From assembly GCA_006384855.1 (NCBI GenBank), contig VCJN01002760.1, forward strand, positions 1-64,000: DNA of 64,000 nt, given 5' to 3'. Of this stretch, positions 1-11,340 are shown piece by piece. This DNA is from Tetraselmis striata (lineage: Eukaryota > Chlorophyta > Chlorodendrophyceae > Chlorodendrales > Chlorodendraceae). Every line of letters begins with the position of its first letter. Positions within the stretch are counted from its first letter, which is position 1. The notes under the pieces were generated by a model. The model had not been told where the DNA came from, ran no database searches, and saw nothing but the letters and a program-made list of their open reading frames with translations. Both the position numbers and the translations under genes were made by a program.

Positions 1-22
1 TCCACATGCACAGAAATTCTCG

Positions 23-195
23 TACGGGTGCCGACGCGGGGAATAAGAACATGGCAAATAAGAACTTGCCCTGCTTGTCAGAGGTCACAGGTAGACGGCA
101 CCATAGCAGAACTAATGCGAATGGTCTTATAGGTTGCATGAGAGCCTGATTTAAGGCGTGTAATAAGGGTTCTTATAGGTGCGTCGGCACCCGTA
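23..195. repeat. MITE-like element, copy 1, with inverted ends
   Basis: The first 15 bases (TACGGGTGCCGACGC, 23-37) are the exact reverse complement of 181-195. The similarity continues inward imperfectly (AATAAGAAC on the left, GTTCTTATA on the right). There is no coding potential. Related sequence occurs at 52160-52286, 49841-49980, 39581-39680 and 21268-21375, so this is a dispersed non-autonomous family. No target duplication was recognised. Confidence 0.7.
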
Positions 196-222
196 TACTT
201 TCTCGGCCATATGTACAGGCGT

Positions 223-2823
223 TTATACACTTTGAGGAGAGGCATGTCGAAAGGGGTGGTATCGGCAGCTGCCTCTCCGCCCCACCTCGATGATGTTGGG
301 CTGCTCCTCGGCAAGCGCCACCAGCGTGCCCTGGATGCGGCGCAGCTGTGCCTGCAGCGCGTCCCACTGCTCCTCGTCCAGCCTCGCCTCCGCCAGCCGG
401 GCGCTCCGCCGGGCCTGCATGCGGAATGCGGCGCTTCAGGGAGCGCAGGGCAGAGAAGCCCCGCCTGCACGCCCATCTCGCTTGCACCCAAGCAGCCACC
501 CCCTCACACCTCCTGGTGGACGGGCCATGCATGGCAATGATGACCGCACAAGATCCCAGCAGCGCCGACACTTCGCCGGGCGCCGGGCGCACCTGGCGCT
601 CCAGCACGCGATCCACGCCCGCCTGCACCTCCTCCTCCACCAGCACCCGCAGGCGCTCCCGCTCCGACGGGGTCAGCTCCACCCCCGTGCTCTCCGCCGG
701 CAGCATCAGCTGCGCCGAGAGGGACCCCACCGCCCCAGCTGCCCGCCCCAGCCAGCGTCAGCGCGCCGCAACCCTCCGCCCGGCCATCAGAACAGGCCCG
801 CGCGCCCATGCTTGCCGGCAACAGTGGAGGCATGCTTGGCGTCGCGTGGGTGGGCACAAGGGAGGCGGCACTCACGTGAGGGCTGCAGCGCCGTCGTCGG
901 CAGGTACTGGCCCGAGGGAAGCTGCAGCTGCTGGCGCGAAGTGTCCGACTGCAGGGCCTGCGTGTTCCGGCACGATGACAACAGGGGGGGAGAGGGGGGT
1001 CAGGGTACTGGGTACATGTCCCCGCTGAGGGCTGCAGGGGTTGCCGGCCTGCTGCCCACGTGCGAGGGTCGAAGTGGCATTGGGTGGGCCTGACACAGGA
1101 AGCGAGCTCGACACAGCAGCGTTGAACTCTCACTGAGGATTGCCCTGAAGGTGGACAGTCAGAGGATGCAGCTATCTTGCTGGACACCTGGCCGCATGTG
1201 GTGAGTAGAGGACTGCCCGGGGAGGACAGCCAGCGTGGAAGAGCTGGGGATGATGACGTGATGTGCTATGGGAGAGCACATTAAAGCGTTGCCCCCGCTG
1301 TGGCTGGGGTGAGCGGCAAGGTGCATCAAGAACCATGCATTTGGGGGGGGGGGGGGGGGGGGGGGAGGGGGGCTCACCTGCAGCACGGAAGACTCCACGT
1401 TCTCCATGCCGTCCGCGATGCTGCGCGCCAGCCGGCGAAGGCTCTCCTCCTGGGACAGCTCCAGCCCGGACAGCCCCGTCTCCAGGCTCTCCAGCCGCGA
1501 GTCGAACTGCGCCACGTTGCGCGAGCTGCGCTCCTCCAGCGCCGCTAGGACCTCGTCTGCAACGAGCGGTGCCAGCTGCAGGACACCGGGCCACAGGGGA
1601 GGCATGAGGCCTCTGCGGCGTGCTGGCAGAAGCGGCTGCCGCCACGCACGACCCCCTCCCCCCCCTGTCTTGAGTGCCCCAGGGTTTGTGCCCCCCACAG
1701 TGGGCGCATCCCCGCCCTTGCTATGCGGCTCGATCCGCATACCCACAATACCAGATGCCCCCCTCTGCCGCTGTAGACAGGGCTGAGGCTCCGCCTTTGC
1801 ATGCCGGCCCTGGATGGTTGAGAAAAGAGGGGCAGAAGGCACAGGAGGGGCTGCGTGCCTTCTCCACCTGGCGCGCCGTGTCCATGGACTGCCTTGCCGC
1901 GTCGCGTGACGCTCTACCCATCTTCTGTAGAGCTGCCTGCAGTGAACATGTGGTGGTTTTAGGGCCCAACGTGGGAGTCTGGCAGGGGCAGATTGGGCCA
2001 CGGTCGTTGCCCCCCACCCCCCCCCCCCCCCCCCCCCCCCCGCCTCCATATCACGAAGCCGCATGGTGCAACAGGTGGCAATGGAGTGGGCAAGGCAGCA
2101 GTCTCACCTCGATGGCAGCCAGCTTCTCGACCAGCTCGTCGCCCTGCTCGCCCGACGCCTCCGCCTGCGCCTCCACAGCCTCCGCCAACGCCGACAGTGA
2201 CTCAAGCGCAGCGGGAGACAGCTCCATCGTCCCGCTGGTGCCCTCCAGCGCATGCAGCAGGGAATCCAGCTGCTCCCGAGCCATGCGCTGGCTGGCCTGC
2301 GACCCACAGCCGGGAGGGGCATGTCAGGCATGGGCGGGCCTTCCTGCACCTTTTGTATGGTGGCGGTGGAGTGGGCGGATTGGGATGTGAGTGTGGGGGC
2401 GCCTGCCTGTCCGCGGAGGCGCTCCCGCTGGGCCGCAGCTAGCAGGCCAATCACTGGCAGCACCACTGGGAAGTACAGGAACAGCATCTGCTCCGTGACG
2501 AGCACCGCCACCGCGCCGCCGACGGAGCCCAGCGTGGCGCCGACGTTGAGCAGCCCGAGCGCCCGCTCCGCCCACGACGGCTCCTCCTCGCGGTTTGGCG
2601 GCTGGGAGCGGCTTGCCGCGGCGGCCCTCCAGCAACGCCGCGGCTGTTCCCTGGTCCCGCACACTCGCCAGGCCAGGGGGGCCAGCGGCGGGGGAAGGGG
2701 GCCCGAGGCGGAGGCGCGGCGAAGTGGGATGAGGCGCCGCGTGGGGGCGGCGGCTGTCCTCGTCGGCGCCGAGCGCGCCGTCGCAGTCGTCGCGCCGATT
2801 ACCCGCGTTGGGGCGAGCACCAT
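223..2823 (-). CDS. Membrane and coiled-coil protein, probably plastid-targeted, unknown function
   Basis: Seven exons are inferred on the minus strand. They are about 2823-2443 (N-terminus), 2296-2108, 1936-1868, 1575-1378, 957-876, about 730-550 and 414-223 (stop). The N-terminus is rich in Arg, Ala, Ser and Thr, like a chloroplast transit peptide. It is followed by a hydrophobic stretch of about 40 residues (around LGLLNVGATLGSVGGAV and FLYFPVVLPVIGLLAAA) that could be one or two membrane helices. The later exons are acidic, Leu/Glu/Arg-rich and read as coiled coil (SRLESLETGLSGLELSQEE; LTPSERERLRVLVEEEV). The start is the Met at 2823. Introns carry C or G runs at about 1346-1371 and 2010-2041. 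The first intron seems to use a GC donor (CAG/GCAGGC). I do not recognise the family; plastid targeting is inferred from composition only. Confidence 0.55.
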
Positions 2824-3171
2824 CGCGTTGCGGCAGGTGCGGGTGGGGAGGGACGCGTCTGCGATGCAGAGAGATAAATGCTGGCAGAGAACCTACGCAG
2901 CGTTGGGATCTCTGTGGGGGGGGGGGGGGGGTGAGGGGGCAACACAACAGCGTCGTTGCTGCTGTCCGCGAGCAGCGCTTCAAGCGCTATGTCCGCGCCT
3001 CATCCGCTCCGGCACGTGATCATTGGCGCGTTGGCGCCCAAAGGCCGGCGGAGCCGCCACCCGCCCCCCCCCGACCGCGCGCCCCTCCCAAGTCTCACAG
3101 CAGTAGGTTAGAATCATATCGATGTGTACTTGTACATTTACCACATAAAGATATATAACTTAATTATTACA

Positions 3172-3331
3172 TCAGGGCGCTTTCACAAATGCGCACTACA
3201 AACAGAACTAACAGCAACTACGAAAGGTTGCCAGCAAAAGAGAGACATAAGCCTGAAACCAAGGTCGAGCAGGCGGACAGGGAGCCAAGAACCAAGAAGG
3301 AGCCAAGGGAACCACGAAGTCGCTTAGCTGA
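3172..3331 (-). repeat. LINE 3'-end fragment (copy A)
   Basis: This is a roughly 155-bp segment, reverse complement of the sequence following the LINE ORF at 13924-14085 and also close to 57958-58105. Read on the minus strand, all copies end close to TGTGAAAGCCCTGATGTA. This is the pattern expected of heavily 5'-truncated copies of one non-LTR retrotransposon, although a SINE sharing that tail is possible. Confidence 0.7.
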
Positions 3332-3439
3332 TTTAAAGATATAATATTACACATTAGCGAGTAAATATTATGTGGCTCGTCGAAGAGCGGGCCGGAATAA
3401 GATATGGCCCAACCCCAGGCATTTTTGGCTAACAAGTTT

Positions 3440-5970
3440 CAGAAACGTATTAGTCCCTGATTTTCCGGTAGATGCTCCTGGTGTGGTTCCAAGAGCCACC
3501 GAGGTCCCGATGCAAGGCGTCGGATGGCGAGCAGTTGGCATGGAACAAGGAGAGGAAGAGTATCCTCAACAACAAGTCGAAGCTTCCCACCGGCGGCGCA
3601 ACGGCTCATCTAACCACCTTGACCGAGGGCTCAGCCGAGCCTACATCTGACGAGGAGGACGATAAGATTGAGGGATCAGACCTCGACGAGGTACGAACCC
3701 CTAGTGCATCTTCCACTAATGTCGGCATCGATTTAGTTGGGGGCAACAATCGGCCTTCCACCAGGCGTATTGAATATGTGGCAATTGAACCGACCGCTCT
3801 AATGGCATCGGCTTACTATGCGTCACCACGCAATGGGTTGTCGGGGGGTTATGGATGGTGGCTACAATAACAACAGCCGCAATGCCTATCGATATGAGTT
3901 CAAATCCCTATGGAAGCTAAACCGTTCCGGCACAGTTGGAGATGTGGATGTGCCTATTGAGGGCATTAGTGTTGAGGTAGCCTTTCCCGATACCACAAGA
4001 AGTTGTGCATTTTTGGATATTATCAAACTCTGTATACTTACTCTCAATAAAGCATGTGCGGCACCTCAGAACAGACAACCAGCTAAACCACTTGATGACC
4101 CACTTCAAAATTTTCTGTCGATCTTTGGGGTCAAGTGCGAGTGGCTTCACGTCATGGCATGCGGTACGCTCTCCTTGTCACTGACCACTACAGTCCCCAA
4201 CAAATGGTGGCTCATAGATAGACATGAAAAGATAGACAGCAAAGGAAGTGGGCAAGCCTTTGGCAGGGATCGTACGCAAAATTAAGTTAGCTCATCAATG
4301 ACATCACGGGCACTTACCGTTAGCCCCCATGATGAACTTTGATTAGGATCCCACTTCTGCGCTGAAAAGCTGCATGCCATGGTCACTGCTATGGGGTTTG
4401 GGGTACAAAATGGACAACACCGAATCAACATATTATGTTGGGGAATACGGCGGAGCGGCCTTTCAGAACTCTCAGAGAGGCAGCATGTATCATGATGCAT
4501 GCAATGAATGTGCCCACCTGGATGTGGAGTCTGGCATTTTCCGCCGCCACCTAGGAGCCACTTTCCGCGCTCCGGAGCCACTTTCCGCACTCTCCGCCAC
4601 TTTCTGCGCTGAAAAGCTGCTGCATGCCATGGTCGTCACTGCTATGGGGTTTGGGGTACAGTGGACAACACCGCATCAACACAATATGTTGGGGAATAAG
4701 GCGGAGCGGCCTTTCAGAACTCTTAGAGAGGCAGCATGTATCATGATGCATACAATGAATGTGCCCACCTGGATGTGGAGTCCGGCATTTCCCGCCGCCG
4801 CCACCAGCAGCGCATCCGCTCTAGAGGGGCTGGACCTAGTGGCGGCATCCCGTATCAACGAGAATCGGGACATGCAGGGCAGTCATAGTATTTGCATGTG
4901 CTGCATTTGTGAACATTCTAGATGATCAGCGCAGCCATATTGATGTAAAGACATTCAAAGGGGTGATGGTCGGCCATGCTGAGGACTCAATTGGGTACAA
5001 GGCGTACAATCCCACCACTTGCAACATCATCAACACAGTGCATGTGCGCTTTGATGAGCTCATGCCTGGGTTCGGGGGGTCCGCGCCATTTGCGGCAATG
5101 CGTCTGGAATCTGAAGAGGACTCCGATGGGTCTGTGCTCCCAGATGAACTAGATTCAGTGGGGGATACGGAGCTATCATTTGGGAGGGCACCTGGAGATG
5201 CGACACCTGACATACCGGTGCGGGATCGGCGCTCGCCTACGCGATTTCGTGATCAGTTCCAACCTATGGTATCTGATGCTAGGGATGACAGAGTGGTGAT
5301 TGCTGAGGCACACCTGTCAAATGGTAATGTGGTTGCACTCTTGGCCGCCAGTGACGCCCCTGAACTTGCAAACTACAAAGAGGCAATCAGTTGTCCCCAT
5401 GCCAAGGAGTGACTGCAAGGCATCCTAGCCGAAGAACACGGTGCTCAAGTGGCTAATGGCACATGGGACATGGATATGGCAGCACTTCCACGAGACAGAA
5501 AAGCGGTCAACTGTAGGTGGGTGTTTAAAGTCAAACCTGACTCTGATGGCGAGGTGTCCAAGTTCAAAGCCATGCTAATGGGTTGTAGTCGGAAAGCAGG
5601 CATTGACTTCACCGAGACATTCTCACATGTGATCAGACATGCCAGTCTCCGGGTTATGCTCACCATTGCGGCTGTCATGGACATGGATCTATGCCAGTTG
5701 GATGTGGACATCACGTTCCTCCATTCCAATCTGGATGAAGAGGTATACATGCGCCAACCTAGGGGATTCAATGATGGCACAAAGCGGGTGCTCAGACTGT
5801 CTGAAAAAGTTCGTCGTATGGCTTATTCAAGTAATCCCCTGGGAGTTGGAACATAATAATCGGGAAGGCCGCTACATACCGGGTGGAAGCAATGCACTAA
5901 AAATCCCTGTCTGTACTACTGCTATCAAAATGGAGTTTTTGCTATGCTGTGGGCTATACGTGGATTAGAA
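3440..5970 (+). mobile_element. Ty1/copia LTR-retrotransposon fossil (integrase and RT parts)
   Basis: Recognisable parts in order are an integrase core segment (motif AERPFRTLREAA, about 4600-4800) and the integrase C-terminal region typical of copia (DVKTFKGVMVGHAEDSIGYK, about 4940-5080). An acidic linker follows, then the start of the copia reverse transcriptase (NCRWVFKVKPDSDGEVSKFK and LCQLDVDITFLHSNLDEEV, about 5449-5830). The element is broken, with several breaks, and only part of a polyprotein remains. Two direct repeats of about 200 bp (about 4354-4560 and 4605-4795) lie in the integrase part. LTRs were not recognised, so the ends are approximate. The decay suggests an old insertion. 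Confidence 0.8.
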
Positions 5971-6369
5971 AAGCAGGGGGCTCGCAGTTTTGCCAAAAGG
6001 TGTCAGATCTCTTATTAGAACGTTTGGAATAGGCTGGGGCTCATGCCCCAAAGCACGCATGAAAGGGTTGGGAAGGGTGGGTTGCGCTAGCTGGAAGCTG
6101 GCGGAAAGGCAGAAGGTGGAGACACCGCCGCGTCGCGGGGCGTCATATCGGGGTGAGGGATGGACGTGGGCACACGGCAGTAGCGTCCTAGCCGCGTATG
6201 GCGGAATTGTAACGTCGCGTAACGCCCGTCGTAACTACTTAGCCCCGTGCAGGTCAAACCTCTATGAAGTAACTTGAGAGTTGAATCAGCAATGCGTCGA
6301 TTTTTCAGAAAATTTTAAAAGAACGTGTGCTATATCACTGGCCTACATTTCCATGAATTGCATTGCCAG

Positions 6370-6700
6370 CGCTTTGAAGTACCAGCAGCGAGCGTTTGCA
6401 TTGCCAGCGCTTTGAAGTACCAGAGTTTTTTTTTCCATTACCAGCAGCGAGTAGCGAGTACCAGTACGAGTACCAGCAGTTCTGGGGAACTGCCTTTTAT
6501 GTAATTCACACCAGTACCAGCAGTACCAGCAGTACCAGCGCAGCGAGTAGCGAGTACCAAGGATTACCTGCAGCGAGCGCTTTGAAGTAGCGACTACCTG
6601 TAGTCGCTACCAGTTTTTTTTTCCATTGCTTACCAGCAGCGAGTAGCGAGTACAAGTTAAAAAAAAAAAAAGCGAGTACAAGTACCAGTACCGTACCTCC
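6370..6700. repeat. Minisatellite-like region built from AGTACCAGCAGCGAGT units
   Basis: Short blocks such as CCAGCAGCGAGTAGCGAGTA, GTACCAGCAGTACCAGCAG and GCGCTTTGAAGTA are repeated and shuffled, with T8-T9 and A11 runs between them. There is no convincing coding sequence. A 30-bp piece (6480-6509) reappears in inverted orientation at 62878-62908. Confidence 0.65.
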
Positions 6701-6740
6701 CAACCGTGAGATCGTAATCTGACGGCTGTGTAATTAAGGA

Positions 6741-6781
6741 CCGTGGGCGGGCGGGTGGGCGGGTGGGCGGGTGGGTGGGTG
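6741..6781 (+). repeat. GGGCGGGT tandem G-rich tract
   Basis: Six or more G3-4 blocks separated by one base (GGGCGGGCGGGTGGGCGGGT and onward) form a short tandem repeat. Its spacing would allow a G-quadruplex on the plus strand. It lies between the minisatellite and the DIRS-like element. Confidence 0.6.
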
Positions 6782-6819
6782 GATTGCAGTACTTAGTAGT
6801 ACATTACAGTAGATAAGCG

Positions 6820-9430
6820 CTTTAGTCATGCACCTATAGGCCCGATCCGCTGCACCATACCAGTACCCGTACGGCAATAAAGCTCACCGCCGAAAAATCG
6901 ACGCTTCGCTGGATAATTCTGAATATGACCATTAGCAAAGCAGGGGGCTCGCAGTTTTGCCATCATGTCGCCACATGGCGTGGCAGCCTGGCTGGTTGAC
7001 CGCCCCAGGGGGTCATCCAACCAAAGAGGTACCATGCTGCCGGACACGCAACACTGTTGGGTCGATAGATGTAGTCGAGCACCACGCTGGACTCCATCGC
7101 CCAGCCGCCGGAGTACTTGATCTTCTGCATCGTCACGCCGATCACGTACGCGGCTGTTGTGGCCCCCTTTCGGAGGGAGTGGGACGTCCACGCGAACCCC
7201 GCGGGGGGGGGGGGGGGGGGGGGGGGCGCTCTTGCACTGTTGTCAGCACCAGTTGCAGCCAGCCGGTGAGGGTGTCCGCCGTCCATTTGGCCTGCCCCTC
7301 GCGCTGGCTGATGGCCCATCGCGCCGCTGGCACGCGGCCGCCGGCGAACACCTGACGGGCGGCATCAAAGTAGTGATGTCGGCATTCTCTGTCGTTGGCA
7401 GCTGACACAACAACTTCTTGCTTGCATCCGCACCATGCTGGTCTTTCCGGTCACGATGGTACAGGAGGATTCCGCCGTCCGGGCCGACTGTGAGGTCGCC
7501 CGTACGACACTCCACCCCCGCTACTCCTCCGCGGTAGAAAAATAGACAAAGCACGACGACTGCAAGGCTGGCGCGGAACAGCTCCACGCGCATCAGGGTA
7601 CTTGGGTCCGTGCCCTAGGCAAGTTCCAACTCCAGCCGTAAGGCTTTTGCCAGGGTCAGAGCTTTCAGCACCACACGCGCGGGCAATGGGGCCCGCATCA
7701 GCTTGGGGTGTAGCGTCACCTGCGACGCCGCAAGGCCCTTGCGGACCCTGCTCACCAGATCGCCCAGAGCCATCGGCTCCCGGCCGTGGTCCTTGAAGAA
7801 GTTGTTGAGGGCCGACAGGTAAGATTGCAAGCTGGAGGCCTTTATCGTCCCCATGTTGCCCAACCACGTGACGTACCGTGCCATAGTCCCGGGGTCGGCA
7901 GCCATGGCCGGTCGCCGCTCCTCTTCGCAGAAACATAAATATTGCTTCATGCAACTGGCGTAAGACGCCGCAGCGGCCGGCGCCCACGCAGCTGATAGGA
8001 GCTCCAAGGTTTGGGCACCAAGGGTGTCAGACCCTAGGACCCGTGTCATGTACGGGCGCATCGAATCAGCCCATGGTATCGTACATCTCGCGACCTCGAC
8101 GCGGTACTTCACCGCTGTAATTCGTAATGGTGCCGCACGTACTGCCGGTAGTTGGTGGCCGTTGGCCGGAAACATGGATAGCGTAGCATTTACGGCCCCT
8201 CGGCGCAAGTAGACCCGTGCCGGAAGGTAACGCGGAATACATTCACGGGCCAATGAGGCCTGCCGCTCATACATCGTCCGTCCCGCCGTCCCGGCCGGAA
8301 CAAACCGGCGCGCGGCGCCACCGTGAGCTCCTCCACTGCCATGTCGGGGAGTGCATGGTGTCACGCCTTGCCCTCCCATCGCGGGGCGACGACGGTCGCG
8401 CCGCTGCGCCACTTTGCTGCAGCTTTTGCACGTACGAGGTCGGGTAGCAGGGGCCAGTGTGCGTTGCACCAGTTGTTTTCGCGGCGCCAGTCCTCATCCG
8501 GCAGGTGCAACGAGTCCACCGCCTCGCACGTAGGGTCCAACCACGCCGCGTTGTAGCGGGGGAGCACGGTGTTGTGGGCGGACGCGAAGCGGTCGATGGA
8601 GTGAGGGCCGAACCGGCTCTGCAGTTCCGAGAACAAGAAGGGGTCGAGTTGCCAATCGTCGCTGTCGAGGTGCCGGCTTAGACGGTCCGCCAAGATATTC
8701 GCTGCCGAGCGAAAGTACCGCGCGCGCAGGGTGGATGCCGTGCGAGTACAGCAAGCACCAGAGTCGTCGTAGCTCGGCCATCATCTCGGGAGAGCGTGAG
8801 GTTGGGTCCGACAGAACGTGACATACCGCCTGGTTGTCCTTGTGCATGAGGACGTTGCGCCCGGCGAGGTGGGGGAGAAGCTCTCCACGGCAAGTCGGAC
8901 CGCGGTGAGCTCCTTCCATGTGATGTGCTGGCGCTCGTCCGCCGAGCTCCAAAATCCCCGCGCGTGTAGCCTGCCGTTCAACACCCCGCTCCACCCGTAG
9001 CCCGAGTTGTCGGTGTGCAGATAAGCCGTCTCCACCGGCGGGCGGTGGATGGGCTTGCCGCTGGACTGACTGGGCACCGGTGTCCACCACTGTGGGTCGC
9101 GGCGGAGTTGTGGCGTCATCCGGACGCGCCCGCCCTACCGGTCGCCGACCACGGAGTGGAGCTCCTGCAGGAAGAATCTTGCGGCCGGGATCGCAAGAAA
9201 GAGGTACTGCGCCTGCCCTGCCAATGGCTGCAGCTCGCGCACCGGGAGACACCTGGCGTTCCACGTGGCGCGGCCGATGAGCCGGGTGGCCTGCCGGGAG
9301 ACGCTTTGCGAGGCCACCTAACGGTGACCGCCGCACAACGAATAATAGTAGCTCAACGGCGGGATGAGCGCCATGTAACCGGACCGGACCCCCCCCCCCC
9401 TCCCCCCCCCCCCCACACACACACACACAA
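6820..9430 (-). mobile_element. DIRS-like tyrosine-recombinase retroelement fossil
   Basis: Reading the minus strand from 9430 downward, the parts are the end of a reverse transcriptase (about 9320-9135), an RNase H domain (YLHTDNSGYGWSGVLNGRL, about 9070-8850) and a DIRS-type linker (GPHSIDRFASAHNTVLPRYN, about 8690-8360). A tyrosine recombinase follows: the N-terminal core-binding part lies at about 8170-7620 and the catalytic part at about 7590-6970 (TSHSLRKGATTAAYVIGV with a downstream Tyr). The order RT, RNase H, recombinase is that of DIRS/PAT/Ngaro elements. It is broken in several places and the 5' part of RT is missing or unrecognised. A G run sits at 7203-7226. Ends are approximate. 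Confidence 0.78.
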
Positions 9431-9689
9431 CTCTATAGACTTCATGTAAACATTCTTCGGTGCGGCGCTTCTTACAGCCGTAGCCGAGTGCGGCTCATCC
9501 ATCCGCACACCTGGACATGGCGGATCAACAATCCGCCTCCCGGACCACCTCATATCACTGCATCCGTCGGTTGTTACACTACGTGCTACAACTGGTTCAC
9601 AACAACCATCTTTCGCGCGCGTACGTTACGCGTGGGACAGGCGTTACAAGCGCGACGGGCGCGCGGGGCGGCCCTTCTACCTGAAACTT

Positions 9690-10930
9690 GCCCCGGAAAC
9701 GAACCCGTACACATGCCCTGACTAAGCCGTCCAACAATTACCAACCAACCGCGGCCGGAAACCTAACCGCCGCGGCCAAGTACTTTGCTGAAATGAGCCG
9801 GCCCACTTTTACTCCGTTGGCCAAGCGTTGTACTTACGTAATTGAGGGGGGGCGTAGCTGCCGCCCATTGGGATGCTTCACTCCGGTCCGCCCGTCTACA
9901 TGAAGCGTTCGGTTCGGGCGAGTTGGGACAACGGGCCCTCGACCAACTATTCAGCTTCCTCACCGCCCAGACGCTCAAGAGCTACACCGGCAAGCTGTCT
10001 CAGTTCGCGGAGTTTTGCCATGACTCCGAGAACATCATCCCGCTACTGGAGGCGACCAGTGTCACTGTCGTCCGGTACGTCGTTTAAATTGGTGAGCGGG
10101 GCCACTTTGGGACTCAGTCGTTACAACCCTACATGTCAGCAATCAACACTTTCTTCGAGTTGCACAACACCGACCCCATCGCTAAGGATAGCCTGCACCG
10201 CCGTGCATCGTGGCATGCCGTTGCGGCAACGCCGCATGGAGGCTGCCCCTTTACGAGTCCTTGTGCCTGTTGATGTCACTCACAGCTTCGTCCAGCGGGC
10301 CAAGTTGTTTGTGTCTGCTCTCCCGCCCCGAGTAGTACCAGTACGACTTCCGAGCCCTCATGGCCTCGCTTGTCAACTTCATGTTCTTTACCAGAGGACT
10401 TATTGGCGTTACCTGCCGAGTGCGGGACGTGCATGCATGTCGACTCCTACAACATCACCATGCATGTGTACCGAGTGAAGCAAGGGCGTGCCGGGCGGCG
10501 CGACCCCGACGACCTACGTGTGCTACTCCTTCCCATGTCGGAGCATCCCCGCATCGCGCGTCTCATGCACCACTTAATCGACAACGTACAGTCTGCCCCC
10601 CTTGTCCCTGCTGCCTTGGCCGAGAAATATACTACTTCCGGGCGGTCACTCCGAGCGAGATGTCCAAGTCTTGGACTGTCGCTACAATGTCGGAATGGCT
10701 CTCTACGGTCAATTCGTCTCGTTGGTGCGGCCCCTCCCGCCGGCACTTCCTGGAGCTCGCACAACCTTATTTGCAAGGGTGCAGCCTCCGCCGCTGACGC
10801 CATCGGAGTTCCGTTGTCCCACATCCGCTACCAAGGCGAGTGGGCCACGAATTTCGACGTAGTCGTTTTGACTACACCCGTACAATCATCATCGACCCTA
10901 AGTAACGTCCTCCCTTCACCGGGCTCGTGA
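9690..10930 (+). mobile_element. Second tyrosine-recombinase remnant, opposite strand
   Basis: The plus strand encodes a core-binding segment (TLKSYTGKLSQFAEFCHD, about 9970-10030). Further on is a catalytic segment (TSWSSHNLICKGAASAADA, about 10740-10800) with the same arrangement as the recombinase at 6970-7590. No RT was recognised with it, so it could belong to a DIRS/PAT-type element or to a Crypton-like element. It is a fossil with several breaks. It points in the opposite direction to the DIRS-like element beside it. Confidence 0.6.
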
Positions 10931-11340
10931 TTCTTCTCAGTCACATCGTGCCCCTTCGCCACTTCCAAGTTCAACAAGACTACTCCGCAGAGGTGGCCTT
11001 CCCAATGCCCCCTTCGTGACCTGGCGCTACCCCTTCGTCGTCAATCTACCGCTCTCCCCGTTCGCTCATCATTGGCAAAACCAATGACTTTGAAATGATA
11101 TAAACTAGTTCATGGGGTTTCCTCCTTTCCTAACCGCTTTTCCGGCCACCGTTGCTTCTAAGTGGTATGGTTTCTAATTCACCCGCCGTTGTGCCCTTTT
11201 CGGTGCATCACGAGCAGACATAAAAGCATCCATAACAAGTGAGCCTGCCATCTTCCAGTTGCATTGTGTTACACACAGCCCCCCCCCCCCCCCCCCCGGA
11301 ACATTTTTCCCTCCACGTTTTCATTTTCGTATTCATTCAT

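Noticed and set aside
11239-11340. Met-containing start of the LINE frame
   Set aside because: This part includes a translated C run and does not resemble an RT N-terminus; the element is 5'-truncated.
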